From: JAITVM01 sp031551135
Lineage (GTDB): Bacteria; Bacillota; Clostridia; Lachnospirales; JAITVM01
Direction of reading: 5' to 3'
DNA: 64,000 nt
Assembly (NCBI GenBank): GCA_031551135.1
Contig: JAVBOA010000020.1
Span: forward strand, 121,570 to 185,569
The notes beneath the pieces are model-generated. The model worked only from the letters and a program-made list of their open reading frames with translations, was not told where the DNA came from and did no database searches. Each line of letters starts with the position of its first letter. The stretch's first letter is position 1. Positions 1-8,829 of the stretch are shown one piece after another. The position numbers and the translations under genes are program-made.

Positions 1-331
1 TCATTTTTTGGCCGTCTTCTTTGTCTAATATAGAAAATAATTTATCTGCGGATATATTTTCTCTTTCAAATTTTCCTATATTATTTTTTTCGTCGTAGCA
101 ATACACGTCTCCGGCATAAATTTCAACTAAATCATGAATCAAAACCAATTTTATAACCTTATTAATATCGGTTTCCGGTTTTGCGTATTTCCCCAAAACA
201 ATCGCCATCAATGCGAGATGCCAAGAATGTTCGGCATCATTTTCGTTTCGCCGTGAATTAATATTTATATTTTTTCTAAAAATTTCTTTTGCCTTATCAA
301 TCTCTATAATGAAATTTATTTCGTTAATCAT
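1..331 (-). CDS. HD-domain hydrolase, YfbR-like (partial, 3' end outside window)
   Basis: Reading leftward from an ATG at 331, 110 codons are open up to the window edge, so the C-terminus is missing. The visible part carries an HD-type metal site: the early histidine in AEHSWHLALMA and the HD pair in LVLIHDLVEIYAGD. This order and spacing match the HD_3 / YfbR-like 5'-deoxynucleotidase group, which removes phosphate from nucleoside monophosphates; the exact substrate cannot be read from the sequence. A GGTG ribosome binding site precedes the ATG. The start lies 20 bases after the stop of the ZIP transporter, so it is the last visible gene of the leftward rsgA-ZIP-HD operon. Family call is secure; substrate is inference. 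Confidence 0.8.
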   Translation of the reverse strand, partial: MINEINFIIEIDKAKEIFRKNININSRRNENDAEHSWHLALMAIVLGKYAKPETDINKVIKLVLIHDLVEIYAGDVYCYDEKNNIGKFERENISADKLFSILDKEDGQKM

Positions 332-351
332 AATCAACACCTATTATTAAT

Positions 352-1092
352 CTAAAAAAATTGATTTATTACAACCATCAGCAAAAATCCACAAATTAAT
401 GAAAAAGTTGCTTGAGTTTCGAATCTGTGGCTGTGAGTTTCTGTAATCATATCATGGTTAATTACATAAAGCATTGTTCCGCCGGCGAAAGCAAGCATAA
501 AAGGTAAGAGCAATACCGAGATATTTATCGTAAAATATCCGATAATTACGCCGAGAAGTTCGCTCATGCCTGTTATTAAAGCAATTACAAATGCCCTTTT
601 TTTACTTACTCCTGCTGCCAAAAGCGGAAGTATTGTAATTAAGCCTTCCGGAATATTTTGAAGCGAAATACCTATGGCCATAGCGATCGCATTATTTATG
701 TCGTTTCCGCTGAAAGATATACCAACGACAAGACCTTCGGGAAAATTATGAATCGCAATAGCAATTAAAAATAATATAACTTTTTTTAATTTATCACTGT
801 CATTTCCCGGACTGATATAATTATGCAAATGAGGGACAATGTTATCAACTAATAATATAAAAACTGCGCCGACCAGTACTCCGGCAATAGTTATAAAAAT
901 ACTTGCGTTTTTTGTATCCAAGCTGCCGCCGATAAGGTTATAAACCGTTGCACTCAGCATTACACCGGCGGCAAAGCTCAAAATAATGTCATTTGTTTTA
1001 TGTGAAATGCTTTTTATAAAATACGCCATTATTGATCCCAAAAAAGTCGAAAGGCCAACTCCGAAACCAATTAACAGTACGAATTTAAACAT
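352..1092 (-). CDS. ZIP family divalent metal transporter
   Basis: A 246-residue integral membrane protein with about eight hydrophobic segments. The two ZIP metal-site signatures are present: HNFPEG in the fourth membrane segment and QNIPEG in the fifth, arranged as in the GufA/ZupT branch. Such proteins bring zinc, iron or manganese into the cytoplasm; the metal is not predictable here. The histidine-rich loop often seen between segments three and four is reduced to a short HLHNY stretch. The ATG has a GAGAGGT ribosome binding site seven bases upstream. It sits 10 bases after rsgA and 20 bases before the HD hydrolase, so all three are probably co-transcribed. Confidence 0.88.
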   Translation of the reverse strand: MFKFVLLIGFGVGLSTFLGSIMAYFIKSISHKTNDIILSFAAGVMLSATVYNLIGGSLDTKNASIFITIAGVLVGAVFILLVDNIVPHLHNYISPGNDSDKLKKVILFLIAIAIHNFPEGLVVGISFSGNDINNAIAMAIGISLQNIPEGLITILPLLAAGVSKKRAFVIALITGMSELLGVIIGYFTINISVLLLPFMLAFAGGTMLYVINHDMITETHSHRFETQATFSLICGFLLMVVINQFF

Positions 1093-1102
1093 TTTATACC
1101 TC

Positions 1103-2161
1103 TCAATTCCTTTTGTTTTTTATTGCTTTCTGCATTTCTTTCAAATTTGACATGCTTCCGAACATTTTCTTAATTTTCTCTTTTTCACGCATTTTAGAAT
1201 TTAGGCCGGAATACGAATTTTCGCGTTCTAATTTTTTGTAGTTCTCGAAACGTTTTTCAGACAATTCTCCATTTTCGATAGCTTCTTTGACAGCGCACCC
1301 GGGTTCTCCGCTATGCGTACAATCGCCAAACTTACAATTCGATGCTAATACGGTGATATCCTCAAACGCTCTGTCTATATCTGCGCTTTCTATTTGAATT
1401 TCACGCATACCGGGCGTATCAATAACCAGAGCGCCATTATTCAAAATCAGCAGCTGCCGAAATGTCGTTGTATGTCTTCCTTTATCGTCATTGCGCAATC
1501 CGGAGGTTTCGAAAACATCCGCGCCTTTTAATTTATTGATTATTGTGGATTTTCCAACGCCGGACGAACCTATAAAAGCTATTGTCTTTCCTTTTTGAAT
1601 ATATTTATTTAAAGCTTCATAACCTTCATTTGATTTGCTCGAAACCGAAATTATATCCACACCGATCGCAACTTCCGAGACTTCCGATAATTTCTGCTCA
1701 AGGTCGTCGCATAAATCCGTTTTTGTCAGTAAAACAACAGGGGTCGCAGAGCTATCCCAAGCGATGGACATATACCGCTCCAATCTGCGCAAATTAAAAT
1801 CATTATTCAGAGACATGCAAATAAAAATAATATCTATATTCGAGGCTACAATTTGGCTGTCTCTTGATTTTCCGGCGGATTTCCGCACAATAAAAGATTT
1901 TCTTGATAATATTTGCGAAATTATCGCTTCGCCGGAGAAGTCATTTTTTTCAAGCATTACAAAATCACCGACAGCAGGATAATCAAAACTGCTCAAAGCA
2001 TTATACGAAAATTTTCCGGACACTTTCGCTTTTTTCATTTCTTTTTCGCCTGCGACAATATATAAATCCCGATGCTGTTCGCAAACCCGCGCAGGCAATA
2101 AATCCGGATATTTTTCTGCGTCCTTCTTAAAAAATTCATCAAAACCGTAGTCTTCTATCAT
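1103..2161 (-). CDS. rsgA: Ribosome small-subunit maturation GTPase RsgA
   Basis: A 352-residue circularly permuted GTPase acting in late 30S subunit maturation. An N-terminal OB-fold (about residues 15-95) is followed by the permuted GTPase motifs: TKTD (G4), then GSSGVGKST (P-loop), TTTFRQ (switch region) and DTPGMRE (G3). The C-terminal zinc knuckle is visible as CKFGDCTHSGEPGC. Length and motif order agree with RsgA/YjeQ. The ATG is preceded by GGAGGA. It is the first gene of a leftward operon with the ZIP transporter and HD hydrolase. A family A miniature element lies 34 bases upstream of the start, so the promoter either lies between them or is partly provided by the element's end. Confidence 0.95.
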   Translation of the reverse strand: MIEDYGFDEFFKKDAEKYPDLLPARVCEQHRDLYIVAGEKEMKKAKVSGKFSYNALSSFDYPAVGDFVMLEKNDFSGEAIISQILSRKSFIVRKSAGKSRDSQIVASNIDIIFICMSLNNDFNLRRLERYMSIAWDSSATPVVLLTKTDLCDDLEQKLSEVSEVAIGVDIISVSSKSNEGYEALNKYIQKGKTIAFIGSSGVGKSTIINKLKGADVFETSGLRNDDKGRHTTTFRQLLILNNGALVIDTPGMREIQIESADIDRAFEDITVLASNCKFGDCTHSGEPGCAVKEAIENGELSEKRFENYKKLERENSYSGLNSKMREKEKIKKMFGSMSNLKEMQKAIKNKRN

Positions 2162-2195
2162 TTTTCCTCCAAAACTGAATTAATGGGATACTTTA

Positions 2196-2307
2196 TACTA
2201 TTTCCATTATAAAGGGTCGAAAAAAATATTTCATTTCGCACTTGAAGCACTGTGCGAAACGCTCCGCTGTAAAAAATTTTTTTCGACTTATCAAAATGAA
2301 AATAGTA
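2196..2307 (+). repeat. Family A miniature inverted-repeat element, full copy 1
   Basis: 112 bp bounded by TACTATTTCC and its inverted partner GAAAATAGTA. The inner halves carry the family hallmarks TATTTCATTTCGC and GCGAAACGCTCCGCTG, which fold back on each other. Forward orientation. It has no convincing coding content. It separates rsgA (minus) from the GH18-like gene (plus). Confidence 0.85.
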
Positions 2308-2491
2308 TTAGATGGCCTGAATACTAATATTCTAGCATTTTTAAACATTTTATTCAATGTTTTATCGTATATCTTGTTCTTTAGGCTCTCTATCATAAAA
2401 TTCCCAAAATCCAATCTCTTAATCAAAGTATATATTTCTGCATATTCGAAAGAATAAAGATAGTGATAAAGTAATAAACAAACAACTCTAT

Positions 2492-2602
2492 TACTATTTT
2501 CAATATAAAGGATAGCAAAAATATTTCATTTCGCGCTAGAAACATTGCGCGAAACGCTCCGCTGTGAAAAATTTTTTTCTACTTATCAAAATGAAAATAG
2601 TA
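2492..2602 (+). repeat. Family A miniature inverted-repeat element, full copy 2
   Basis: 111 bp, forward orientation, same end and core sequences as copy 1 and only 184 bp away from it. Its right end (AATAGTATAA) lies about 35 bases before the ribosome binding site of the GH18-like gene, and a short perfect palindrome AACAAAAATTTTTGTT (2605-2620) lies between them. Confidence 0.85.
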
Positions 2603-2640
2603 TAAACAAAAATTTTTGTTCAATAACAGGAGGTTATTTT

Positions 2641-5337
2641 ATGAAAAAAAAATTTGCATATCTGCTTGCGCTCGCCTTAAGCATTAGTCCGCTGAATCAG
2701 GTATATGCTTATAATATGCCATTTTTATACGGCGGAACAGAATATCAATACAATAATTATGCTTCACGCAGCGAAAATTATTTAGACAGCGTGTCGCCGG
2801 ATTATTTTCATTTAACAAATGACGGAAATTTAAAAGAAAATAATATTGATAAAGAGTTTATATCGAAAATGCATTCTAAAAATATTGCTGTAATTCCGTT
2901 TGTATCTAATTATTTTGACCGAAATAAAGGAATCGCCGCATTAAACAGTTACCGCAATCTTGCAGTAGATATTGCCGAGGTCATTAAGAATTACAATCTT
3001 GATGGCGTGAATATTGATATAAATAATTTAACCCAAAACTCTAAAAAAGATTATACCGATTTTATAAAAGAAGTAAAAAATCAAATAAACGACAAAACAT
3101 TGATTGTGTCGGTCGCCGCCAATCCGGAAAGGAAAAATACCGGATGGTATGGCTCTTATGATTATAAAAATATCGGAAAAACAGCAGATTATGTTGTTTT
3201 GCTTTGTTTTGACGAGTCTTATTATAAATCAGAGCCCGGGCCGGTTGCCGCTCTTGATTTCGTTGAGAAATCCGTTGAAAATTTAGCCAAACAAGTCCCT
3301 AATGAAAAAATAATTTTAGGCATTCCTTTTTACGGGCGGTTTTGGAAAGAGGGTGAGCAGGCAGGCGGCTCGGGAATCACAAATATGGATATAGAATCTC
3401 TGATGAAAAATTATAAAACGGAAAAAACTTTCGGCAGTGATAACCGAATTAATAAACTCACAGTAACGATTGAAGAAAACGATATAAAGCCTAAAATATG
3501 GGGCGGATATGTTTTGGAAGATGGCAAATACGATATTTATTTTGATGATGAAATTGCAGTAAAAGAAAAATTAAATATTGTAAACGAATATAATTTAAAG
3601 GGAATCGCGCCTTGGGCACTTGGTCAGGAATCTAAAAGCATATGGAATGTTTTCGGGGAAAGTAATTTCGAAATAGTAGAAAGAGAAATCGAAAATCAAG
3701 ACATTGCTCCGGTGATGTATACAATTACCGAAGGAATCTCTTCAAAAATAAACTCGGAGGAATTTGCCGAAAACGTAACTAAAAGCTGGAAGACCGAAGA
3801 AAAATTTGACCAAAATAATAATAAAACCCGCATAGAAACTATAACAATCGAAACTACAGACGAAAATTATTCTTCGGAGAATCAAAACAACACAAACAAT
3901 AATATAAACAGCGGAACAAACAACAATTCAAATAATTTAAACAACGCTATCGATTTAGACAGTAATGCAAGAGTTCCTTTAAATCAAGATATTTATAATA
4001 ATGACAAAGGAAATTTACAAAATAATGCCGCCGGAAATAACAGCAATTTGAATAATATTCCGACTAACGATTTTAACAATCAAAGTCCAAACAATGGTAT
4101 TTTGAACAATACGAACGGCAATGCGAATACAAATTTAAATACAAACAATCCTTACAACAACAATTTTGAAAATGCTCCGAATTTAAATAACAATACAGGA
4201 AATTTTGGCAATATAAACAATACGGGCGGAGCAAATACTGATTTTAATAATATGGGAAATAATTCGGGAGGCCTAAATAACACAACTCCGCTTAATAACA
4301 GAGGCGGAAATTTAAATAACAATTTTAATAATATGAACACCGGCGGCGGAATCAACAATGGTACGCCAAATAATACGAATACGAATAATTTAGGAACGAA
4401 TTTTAGTACGACAAACAATCCGGGCAATGTAAACGGCAATAATAATTCGCCTCTTACAGCACTGGACAGGGATATTTATGCCCAAAATCTGCCCGAAGAC
4501 ACCGACGTTTTGAATGAAGAGGAATTATATGATGTTGATATCGATAATCAGATGGCGGAAACAGACGAAGAAGTAATTGACAGCCTTAATCAAAATGAAA
4601 AAAATTCTATTATTCAGAGCCCTTCGGAAAAAAATATTTTGAATTCTGAGCAAATGCAAGCCGAAGAAAAAAATATTTTGAATTCTGAGGAAATGCAAGT
4701 TGAAGAAAAAAATACGCTCATTCAGCAAGATAATAATGAAAAAAATTTATTGGATGAGAATATTACAGACGGCGAGGATTCCGATATAAAAAACGAGTTG
4801 TTTGATGACGGCTTTATCACAAAAGACGAATATTACGGAAATGAATTATTGACCCGCGGTCAGTTCATAAAAACAATTATGAGAATGGCTGGTGATTTGA
4901 ATGAAAACCCCGAAAAAGAATATTTTGTCGACCTTTCAAATTATGCTGATGCTGATTTATTGGAAAGAGCTCGACATTACGGAATAATAAAAGCCGATGA
5001 CCGATATTACCGCCCTGACGAAAATATCGCAAAATCAGAAGTTTTTTTGACCTTGGAGAAAGTTTTTAGCTTGCCGAATAGTGTTAATTTTAATAACGAT
5101 ATTATCAGTGATATAAGTAGGCAGGATAACAGCGATTTATATTATACAGCAAATAAATTTTACGAGCTTGGCTTGATTGAGCTTGACAGCAATAATTCTC
5201 TGATCCCAAATTCATTAATGAAAACCGACGAATTTGTAAATATCGTTTCAAAAATAAAAGATAAACCGATTAAAAATATTATACCAAACGTTCATGGCGG
5301 CCAAAGCATTAATGATTTAATTATCAGCCCAAGATAA
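2641..5337 (+). CDS. Secreted GH18-like protein with Asn-rich linker and SLH-like C-terminus
   Basis: The ATG at 2641 follows CAGGAGG with good spacing; the longer open frame upstream runs through a repeat element and is rejected. The 898-residue product begins with a signal peptide (cut near VYA-YN). Residues about 25-345 are a glycoside hydrolase 18 fold related to SLH/LysM-associated spore and cell-wall glycosidases, with the strand motif LDGVNIDINN. Family members have a catalytic glutamate as the last residue of DGxxIDxE; here it is asparagine (AAT), so hydrolysis is doubtful. Then comes a low-complexity Asn/Gly-rich stretch (about residues 410-620), an acidic segment with the near-repeat EKNILNSE, and two or more SLH-like repeats (about 735-880). 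Probably a surface-anchored wall-binding protein. Confidence 0.8.
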   Translation: MKKKFAYLLALALSISPLNQVYAYNMPFLYGGTEYQYNNYASRSENYLDSVSPDYFHLTNDGNLKENNIDKEFISKMHSKNIAVIPFVSNYFDRNKGIAALNSYRNLAVDIAEVIKNYNLDGVNIDINNLTQNSKKDYTDFIKEVKNQINDKTLIVSVAANPERKNTGWYGSYDYKNIGKTADYVVLLCFDESYYKSEPGPVAALDFVEKSVENLAKQVPNEKIILGIPFYGRFWKEGEQAGGSGITNMDIESLMKNYKTEKTFGSDNRINKLTVTIEENDIKPKIWGGYVLEDGKYDIYFDDEIAVKEKLNIVNEYNLKGIAPWALGQESKSIWNVFGESNFEIVEREIENQDIAPVMYTITEGISSKINSEEFAENVTKSWKTEEKFDQNNNKTRIETITIETTDENYSSENQNNTNNNINSGTNNNSNNLNNAIDLDSNARVPLNQDIYNNDKGNLQNNAAGNNSNLNNIPTNDFNNQSPNNGILNNTNGNANTNLNTNNPYNNNFENAPNLNNNTGNFGNINNTGGANTDFNNMGNNSGGLNNTTPLNNRGGNLNNNFNNMNTGGGINNGTPNNTNTNNLGTNFSTTNNPGNVNGNNNSPLTALDRDIYAQNLPEDTDVLNEEELYDVDIDNQMAETDEEVIDSLNQNEKNSIIQSPSEKNILNSEQMQAEEKNILNSEEMQVEEKNTLIQQDNNEKNLLDENITDGEDSDIKNELFDDGFITKDEYYGNELLTRGQFIKTIMRMAGDLNENPEKEYFVDLSNYADADLLERARHYGIIKADDRYYRPDENIAKSEVFLTLEKVFSLPNSVNFNNDIISDISRQDNSDLYYTANKFYELGLIELDSNNSLIPNSLMKTDEFVNIVSKIKDKPIKNIIPNVHGGQSINDLIISPR

Positions 5338-5364
5338 TACTATCCCCGTATAATGGAAATAGTA
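5338..5364. repeat. Family A mini form: two ends joined
   Basis: 27 bp reading from TACTAT to AATAGTA with only about 13 bases between the two arms, as if the whole interior of the family A element had been lost. It begins one base after the stop codon of the GH18-like gene. Confidence 0.6.
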
Positions 5365-5415
5365 TAAATTTCAATTTTCGAAAGCTTTATAAAAAAATAT
5401 AATAAAAATTTGCAA

Positions 5416-5447
5416 AAAAAGAAACGGCGTGAATACGCCGTTTCTCT
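5416..5447 (-). terminator. Intrinsic terminator of the binding-protein gene
   Basis: On the minus strand the stem AAACGGCGT / ACGCCGTTT, with a four-base loop, is followed by a T-rich run, seven bases after the stop codon of the substrate-binding lipoprotein. Confidence 0.85.
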
Positions 5448-5453
5448 AAAATC

Positions 5454-6497
5454 TTATTGCTCTGTATAAACGTAATTATCTAATTTACTAACATTTTCCG
5501 CAGTTAAAAGAATCGATTCAATTGTTTGAATTTCTTCAAATTCTTGAGTTCTGTCTTTCAAAAATCCTGCCGCTCTTTCGGCCGCCATATCGGATACAAT
5601 AGTTACCGGCGGAAGCACAGCCGCTGTTAAATCGCCGGATTCGATAGCCGCTTTGATTTCGTTGGAGCCGCCGTAGCCGACAACCACTAAATCTTTTAAT
5701 CCCATATCTTTTTTAACTTTAAGTGCGGCCAAAGTTGTTTCTTCGGATGCGCAAAGCACGCCTTTTAAATCCTTATTTGCTGTAAAAAATTCTTTGAATG
5801 ATTTTTCATATTCATTGCTCATAAAATTTTCATAGCCGACTAATTCCAAGCCTGTATATTGAGCCAAAACTTCTGTATAAGCCGCAACACGAACATCAGA
5901 AGAATTTGTTTCGTCAGGACCCCAAAGTGTAGCAAATTTTCCTAATTGTCCAGCTTTTTCAACATATTTCAAAGCGGCTTCTTTGGTTGTTTCATAATTA
6001 TTTGTTACAAATTGATTTATAGCAACTCCTTCTTGAATAAGAAGGTCATTCATTACAAAAGTAGGAATATTGTTTACTTTAGCTTTGTTGATTGCCTCGC
6101 CGGATAACATTGAAGACGCAACATCACAAATTATTGCTTGGGCCTTTTTTTCTATTGCAGAATCAAAAAGTTTTGCCTCATCTTCAACAGTACCTTTATG
6201 AAGCATAATTTCGGGTTTATATCCCGCATTATCCACAGCGTAAGACGCATAATTCGCGCCGACGGCTTTCATTGGGTCATCCGGTGCAATAATAACAATC
6301 AGCGGCCTGCCGTCATTTGGGTCAGCCTGCTTAACAGCGGTGCTTTCTGATGTTTGAACCTCGCTGTTACTTTGCGTATTATTAGAAGACGATGGATCAG
6401 TCTTCTTATCATCATTTTTACCTGTGCAGCCGGCGAAAACAGTCATTGCCACGGTGATAACAGCGCATGTCGACGCAATTTTTTTTATGAATTTCAT
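5454..6497 (-). CDS. Sugar-type substrate-binding lipoprotein, orphan
   Basis: A 347-residue periplasmic-binding-protein-type lipoprotein. The N-terminus is a lipoprotein signal ending in VFAGC, followed by a Ser/Thr/Asn-rich spacer to about residue 60. The rest matches the Peripla_BP_4 / RbsB-like fold, with the typical lobes (LIVIIAPDDP, AIICDVASS, LKGVLCASEETTLAALK, VVVGYGGS). Relatives bind ribose, other sugars or related small molecules. No permease or ATPase gene is next to it: it is a single-gene unit with its own terminator, so it either serves a transporter encoded elsewhere or acts as a sensor. The ribosome binding site is GGGAGG. The upstream 850 bases contain only repeats and presumably its promoter. 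Confidence 0.85.
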   Translation of the reverse strand: MKFIKKIASTCAVITVAMTVFAGCTGKNDDKKTDPSSSNNTQSNSEVQTSESTAVKQADPNDGRPLIVIIAPDDPMKAVGANYASYAVDNAGYKPEIMLHKGTVEDEAKLFDSAIEKKAQAIICDVASSMLSGEAINKAKVNNIPTFVMNDLLIQEGVAINQFVTNNYETTKEAALKYVEKAGQLGKFATLWGPDETNSSDVRVAAYTEVLAQYTGLELVGYENFMSNEYEKSFKEFFTANKDLKGVLCASEETTLAALKVKKDMGLKDLVVVGYGGSNEIKAAIESGDLTAAVLPPVTIVSDMAAERAAGFLKDRTQEFEEIQTIESILLTAENVSKLDNYVYTEQ

Positions 6498-6630
6498 TTA
6501 ATAGCCTCCCTATTTTTTTAAAACCAAGAATATTCGAATCAATATTCGTAAAATTGCAATATTCACTCTTTAATTATTATCGGATTTTTTCAGCTAAATT
6601 TTATCGAAATTTTTTCAAAAAAAATTTTTT

Positions 6631-6722
6631 TATATCGGATTGATTTTTTACCGACTAAAATATTTTGTTTTGAAGGCAGATAAAATCAAGAAAAATCAAA
6701 TCGCAAAAGTTAAAATGCTATA
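6631..6722 (-). repeat. Family B miniature inverted-repeat element, copy 1
   Basis: About 92 bp. The inner arms are CGGATTGATTTTTTACCGAC and the inverted partner ATCAAGAAAAATCAAATCG; the outer end reads AAGTTAAAATGCTATA. It closely matches the copy at 59683-59785, including the core TTTTGTTTTGAAGGCAGAT. Confidence 0.75.
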
Positions 6723-6735
6723 AAATTACGAGTGA

Positions 6736-6847
6736 TACTATTTTCATTTTGATAAGTAGAAAAAAATTTTTCACAGCGGAGCGTTTCGCGCAATGTTTCT
6801 GGCGCGAAATGAAATATTTTTTTCTATCCTTTATATTGAAAATAGTA
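6736..6847 (-). repeat. Family A miniature inverted-repeat element, full copy 3
   Basis: 112 bp in reverse orientation relative to copies 1 and 2: the CACAGCGGAGCG half comes first and the GAAATGAAATATTTTTTTC half second. The ends are TACTATTTTC / GAAAATAGTA. Confidence 0.85.
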
Positions 6848-7149
6848 TGAGTAATGCTGCCGATTTGTAGTATACAATTTGAAAATCGCTTTTGCTTGAA
6901 TCCAAAATGCATGAAATATGCGCATTTGTGTTCTGATTTTGATATTCTCAAGTATCCGTTACTGCGCATCAATTAATTGTAATTATACAAAGCTTCAAAT
7001 CTCTGACAATTTTAATGACAAGAACTGTGCTTTTTGGAATAAATTTTATAATATTCCCAAAATTTTTTTCTATATTTTGAACGATTTTAATTTTTGACGT
7101 GAAAAAATAAACATGTTATAATTTAAATAAATAATTCATGTTTTAGGGT

Positions 7150-7253
7150 TATAGCATTTTAACAATATATTGAGGTTTTGCAGTTTGATTTTTCTTGATT
7201 ATATATAGATCGAAAACAGAATATAATAGTCAGTAAAAAATCAAACTGCTATA
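7150..7253 (+). repeat. Family B miniature inverted-repeat element, copy 2
   Basis: 104 bp with ends TATAGCATTTTAAC and AATCAAACTGCTATA. The inner arms GCAGTTTGATTTTT and AAAAATCAAACTGC are inverted repeats. Opposite orientation to copies 1 and 3. It ends 97 bases before the degV start. Confidence 0.75.
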
Positions 7254-7349
7254 TGTTTGATATTTGTTTTCGAGCCACATAATAAGTTGTAGAGTCTTTT
7301 TAATTGTCGGGATTCTATAGACAGAAATATTTATAAAGGAGATATTACA

Positions 7350-8186
7350 TTGATAAAAATTATTGTCGATAGCGGTTGTGACCTTAACGCTCAGGTAAAG
7401 GAAAAAATAAAAGCTGAACTTGTGCCTTTAAATTTACAAGTTGATGATATAGATTATATTGATGACGAGAGTTTGGACTTAGATCAATATATTGATATTA
7501 TGTCTGCCTCAAAAACATTGCCGAAAACTGCAGCTCCGTCGCCTGAAAACTATTTAAACAGTTTTAGAAATCAAGGAAGTATTTTTACGATAACGCTTTC
7601 TTCCAAGCTTAGCGCGTCTTATAATAATGCGTGTTTGGCAAAGCAAATGTTTTTGGAAGAAGTTGAGGATAAATTTATTCATATAATAGACAGTTTCTCT
7701 GCTTCGGCCGGCGAATCGGCAATCGCATTAAAATTACATGAAATGATATCAAACAATTTATCCGAAAATGAGATTAAAGAAAAAATTACGTCTTTTGTTA
7801 GTAATTTGAGGACATATTTGATTTTAGAAAAATTTGATAATCTTGTCAAGAGCGGAAGAATGAATCCGGCTATCGCAAAGCTTGCTTCGATACTTTCGAT
7901 AAAGCCTATTTGCTGTGCAAAAGACGGACAAATCGTTTTGCACGACAAGGCGCGCGGATATAAAAAAGCCGTCTCTAAACTTATTGAAATTATTAAAAAC
8001 GACAATGTGGATTTTGAAAATACCATTATGACAATAAGCCATGTGAAAGCTTTGCAAAAGGCGATTGAATTTAAAGACGAGGTTATGAAAGCCGCTAAGT
8101 TTAAAGAAATCGTTATATCCGAAACAAGCGGCCTCTGTTCTACTTATGCCTGTAAAGGCGGTATTGTTGTAAGTTACGGTGTTTAA
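7350..8186 (+). CDS. DegV family fatty-acid-binding protein
   Basis: A 278-residue cytoplasmic DegV-family protein. The start is TTG, seven bases after AAAGGAGAT. Family motifs are the N-terminal DSGCDL (usually DSTADL), PSPENYL after a Thr-Ala pair (the usual TSQPSP segment), ITLSSKLSASYNNA (substrate loop) and a C-terminal domain with LVKSGRM. Proteins of this family bind a single fatty acid, and some (FakB) present it to a fatty-acid kinase for phospholipid synthesis; no fakA homologue is nearby. It is a single-gene unit followed by a strong terminator. Confidence 0.9.
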   Translation: MIKIIVDSGCDLNAQVKEKIKAELVPLNLQVDDIDYIDDESLDLDQYIDIMSASKTLPKTAAPSPENYLNSFRNQGSIFTITLSSKLSASYNNACLAKQMFLEEVEDKFIHIIDSFSASAGESAIALKLHEMISNNLSENEIKEKITSFVSNLRTYLILEKFDNLVKSGRMNPAIAKLASILSIKPICCAKDGQIVLHDKARGYKKAVSKLIEIIKNDNVDFENTIMTISHVKALQKAIEFKDEVMKAAKFKEIVISETSGLCSTYACKGGIVVSYGV

Positions 8187-8232
8187 AAAAAGCGTCTGAG
8201 GGCGCATTGAAAAACTGATAATTATAAATTCC

Positions 8233-8260
8233 GGCCGCCGCTTAAGCGGCCTTTATTTTT
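8233..8260 (+). terminator. Intrinsic terminator after degV
   Basis: GC stem GGCCGC / GCGGCC with an eight-base loop region and a following T-rich tract (TTTATTTTTTC). Confidence 0.85.
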
Positions 8261-8362
8261 TCTGTCTTTTATTATAAAAATAGTAGTATTGCTATAGTAA
8301 TAATTAACATTTTTTGTTAAACTATTATAGTAATAAATATTATACAAAGAGGAGAAAAAGCT

Positions 8363-8785
8363 ATGGCAATGAGCGTTTTTATCAATTTTAAAGGAAACTG
8401 CAGCGAAGCAGTGGAATTTTATGCAAAGGCTTTTGGCGTGGAACAGCAAAAAATGATGAGATTTGGCGATTCGCCCGATTATCCGGCTGCCGAAGAAGAA
8501 AAAGATTTTATATTGTATACCGCTTTGAATGTTTCTGATTCTGTGCTGATGTTTTCTGATATTCCGTTATCTATGCATGACCAGCTTGTTGTGGGAAATA
8601 ATATTTCGATAACTCTTTCTTATAAAACGGAAGATGAAGTGAAAAAAGTCTTTCAAAATCTGGAAGAAGACGGCATTGTGGTGATGGAGGTTCAGAAAAC
8701 ATTCTGGAGCGACTGCTACGGCATGCTTGTCGATAAATTCGGCGTTAATTGGCAAATTAGTTTGGATGAAATCAAAAATTTCTAA
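8363..8785 (+). CDS. VOC/glyoxalase-fold protein, PhnB-like
   Basis: A 140-residue vicinal-oxygen-chelate fold protein of the PhnB / 3-demethylubiquinone-methyltransferase-like group. Signatures are the opening INFKGNCSEAVEFYAKAFG, the central ISITLSYKTEDEVKKVFQNL and the closing DCYGMLVDKFGVNWQIS. The group includes many proteins of unknown role; a resistance or detoxification function cannot be read from sequence. The ATG at 8363 follows AGAGGAG. It stands alone between two terminators. Confidence 0.88.
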   Translation: MAMSVFINFKGNCSEAVEFYAKAFGVEQQKMMRFGDSPDYPAAEEEKDFILYTALNVSDSVLMFSDIPLSMHDQLVVGNNISITLSYKTEDEVKKVFQNLEEDGIVVMEVQKTFWSDCYGMLVDKFGVNWQISLDEIKNF

Positions 8786-8788
8786 ATA

Positions 8789-8821
8789 ATATTTTTTCTA
8801 TCTTTTATAATCGAAATAGTA
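8789..8821 (-). repeat. Family A one-ended relic
   Basis: TATTTTTTCTATCTTTTATAA followed by TCGAAATAGTA matches the end of family A elements that reads CTATCCTTTATAATGAAAATAGTA; the other half is absent. Confidence 0.55.
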
Positions 8822-8829
8822 TAAATGCA

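Larger units (their letters stand above)
6498..7349. other. Long intergenic region made mostly of repeats
   Basis: No gene is supported over these 850 bases between two divergent genes. It holds two family B elements and one family A element (listed separately); the short open frames overlapping them are repeat sequence. The remainder is very AT-rich. Confidence 0.7.

Noticed and set aside
2193..2457. Two small open frames on opposite strands across a repeat
   Set aside because: Both lie in the family A element; the same peptide (SAVKNFF...) recurs at other copies, so it is repeat sequence, not a gene.
4152..4439. Minus-strand Leu/Pro/Phe-rich open frame
   Set aside because: Antisense shadow of the Asn-rich low-complexity region of the GH18-like protein.
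6718..6972. 84-codon minus-strand open frame
   Set aside because: Overlaps a family A copy, has no ribosome binding site and no homologous pattern outside the repeat.
7254..7349. Riboswitch before degV
   Set aside because: The leader is short, mostly repeat-derived and shows no known aptamer motif.
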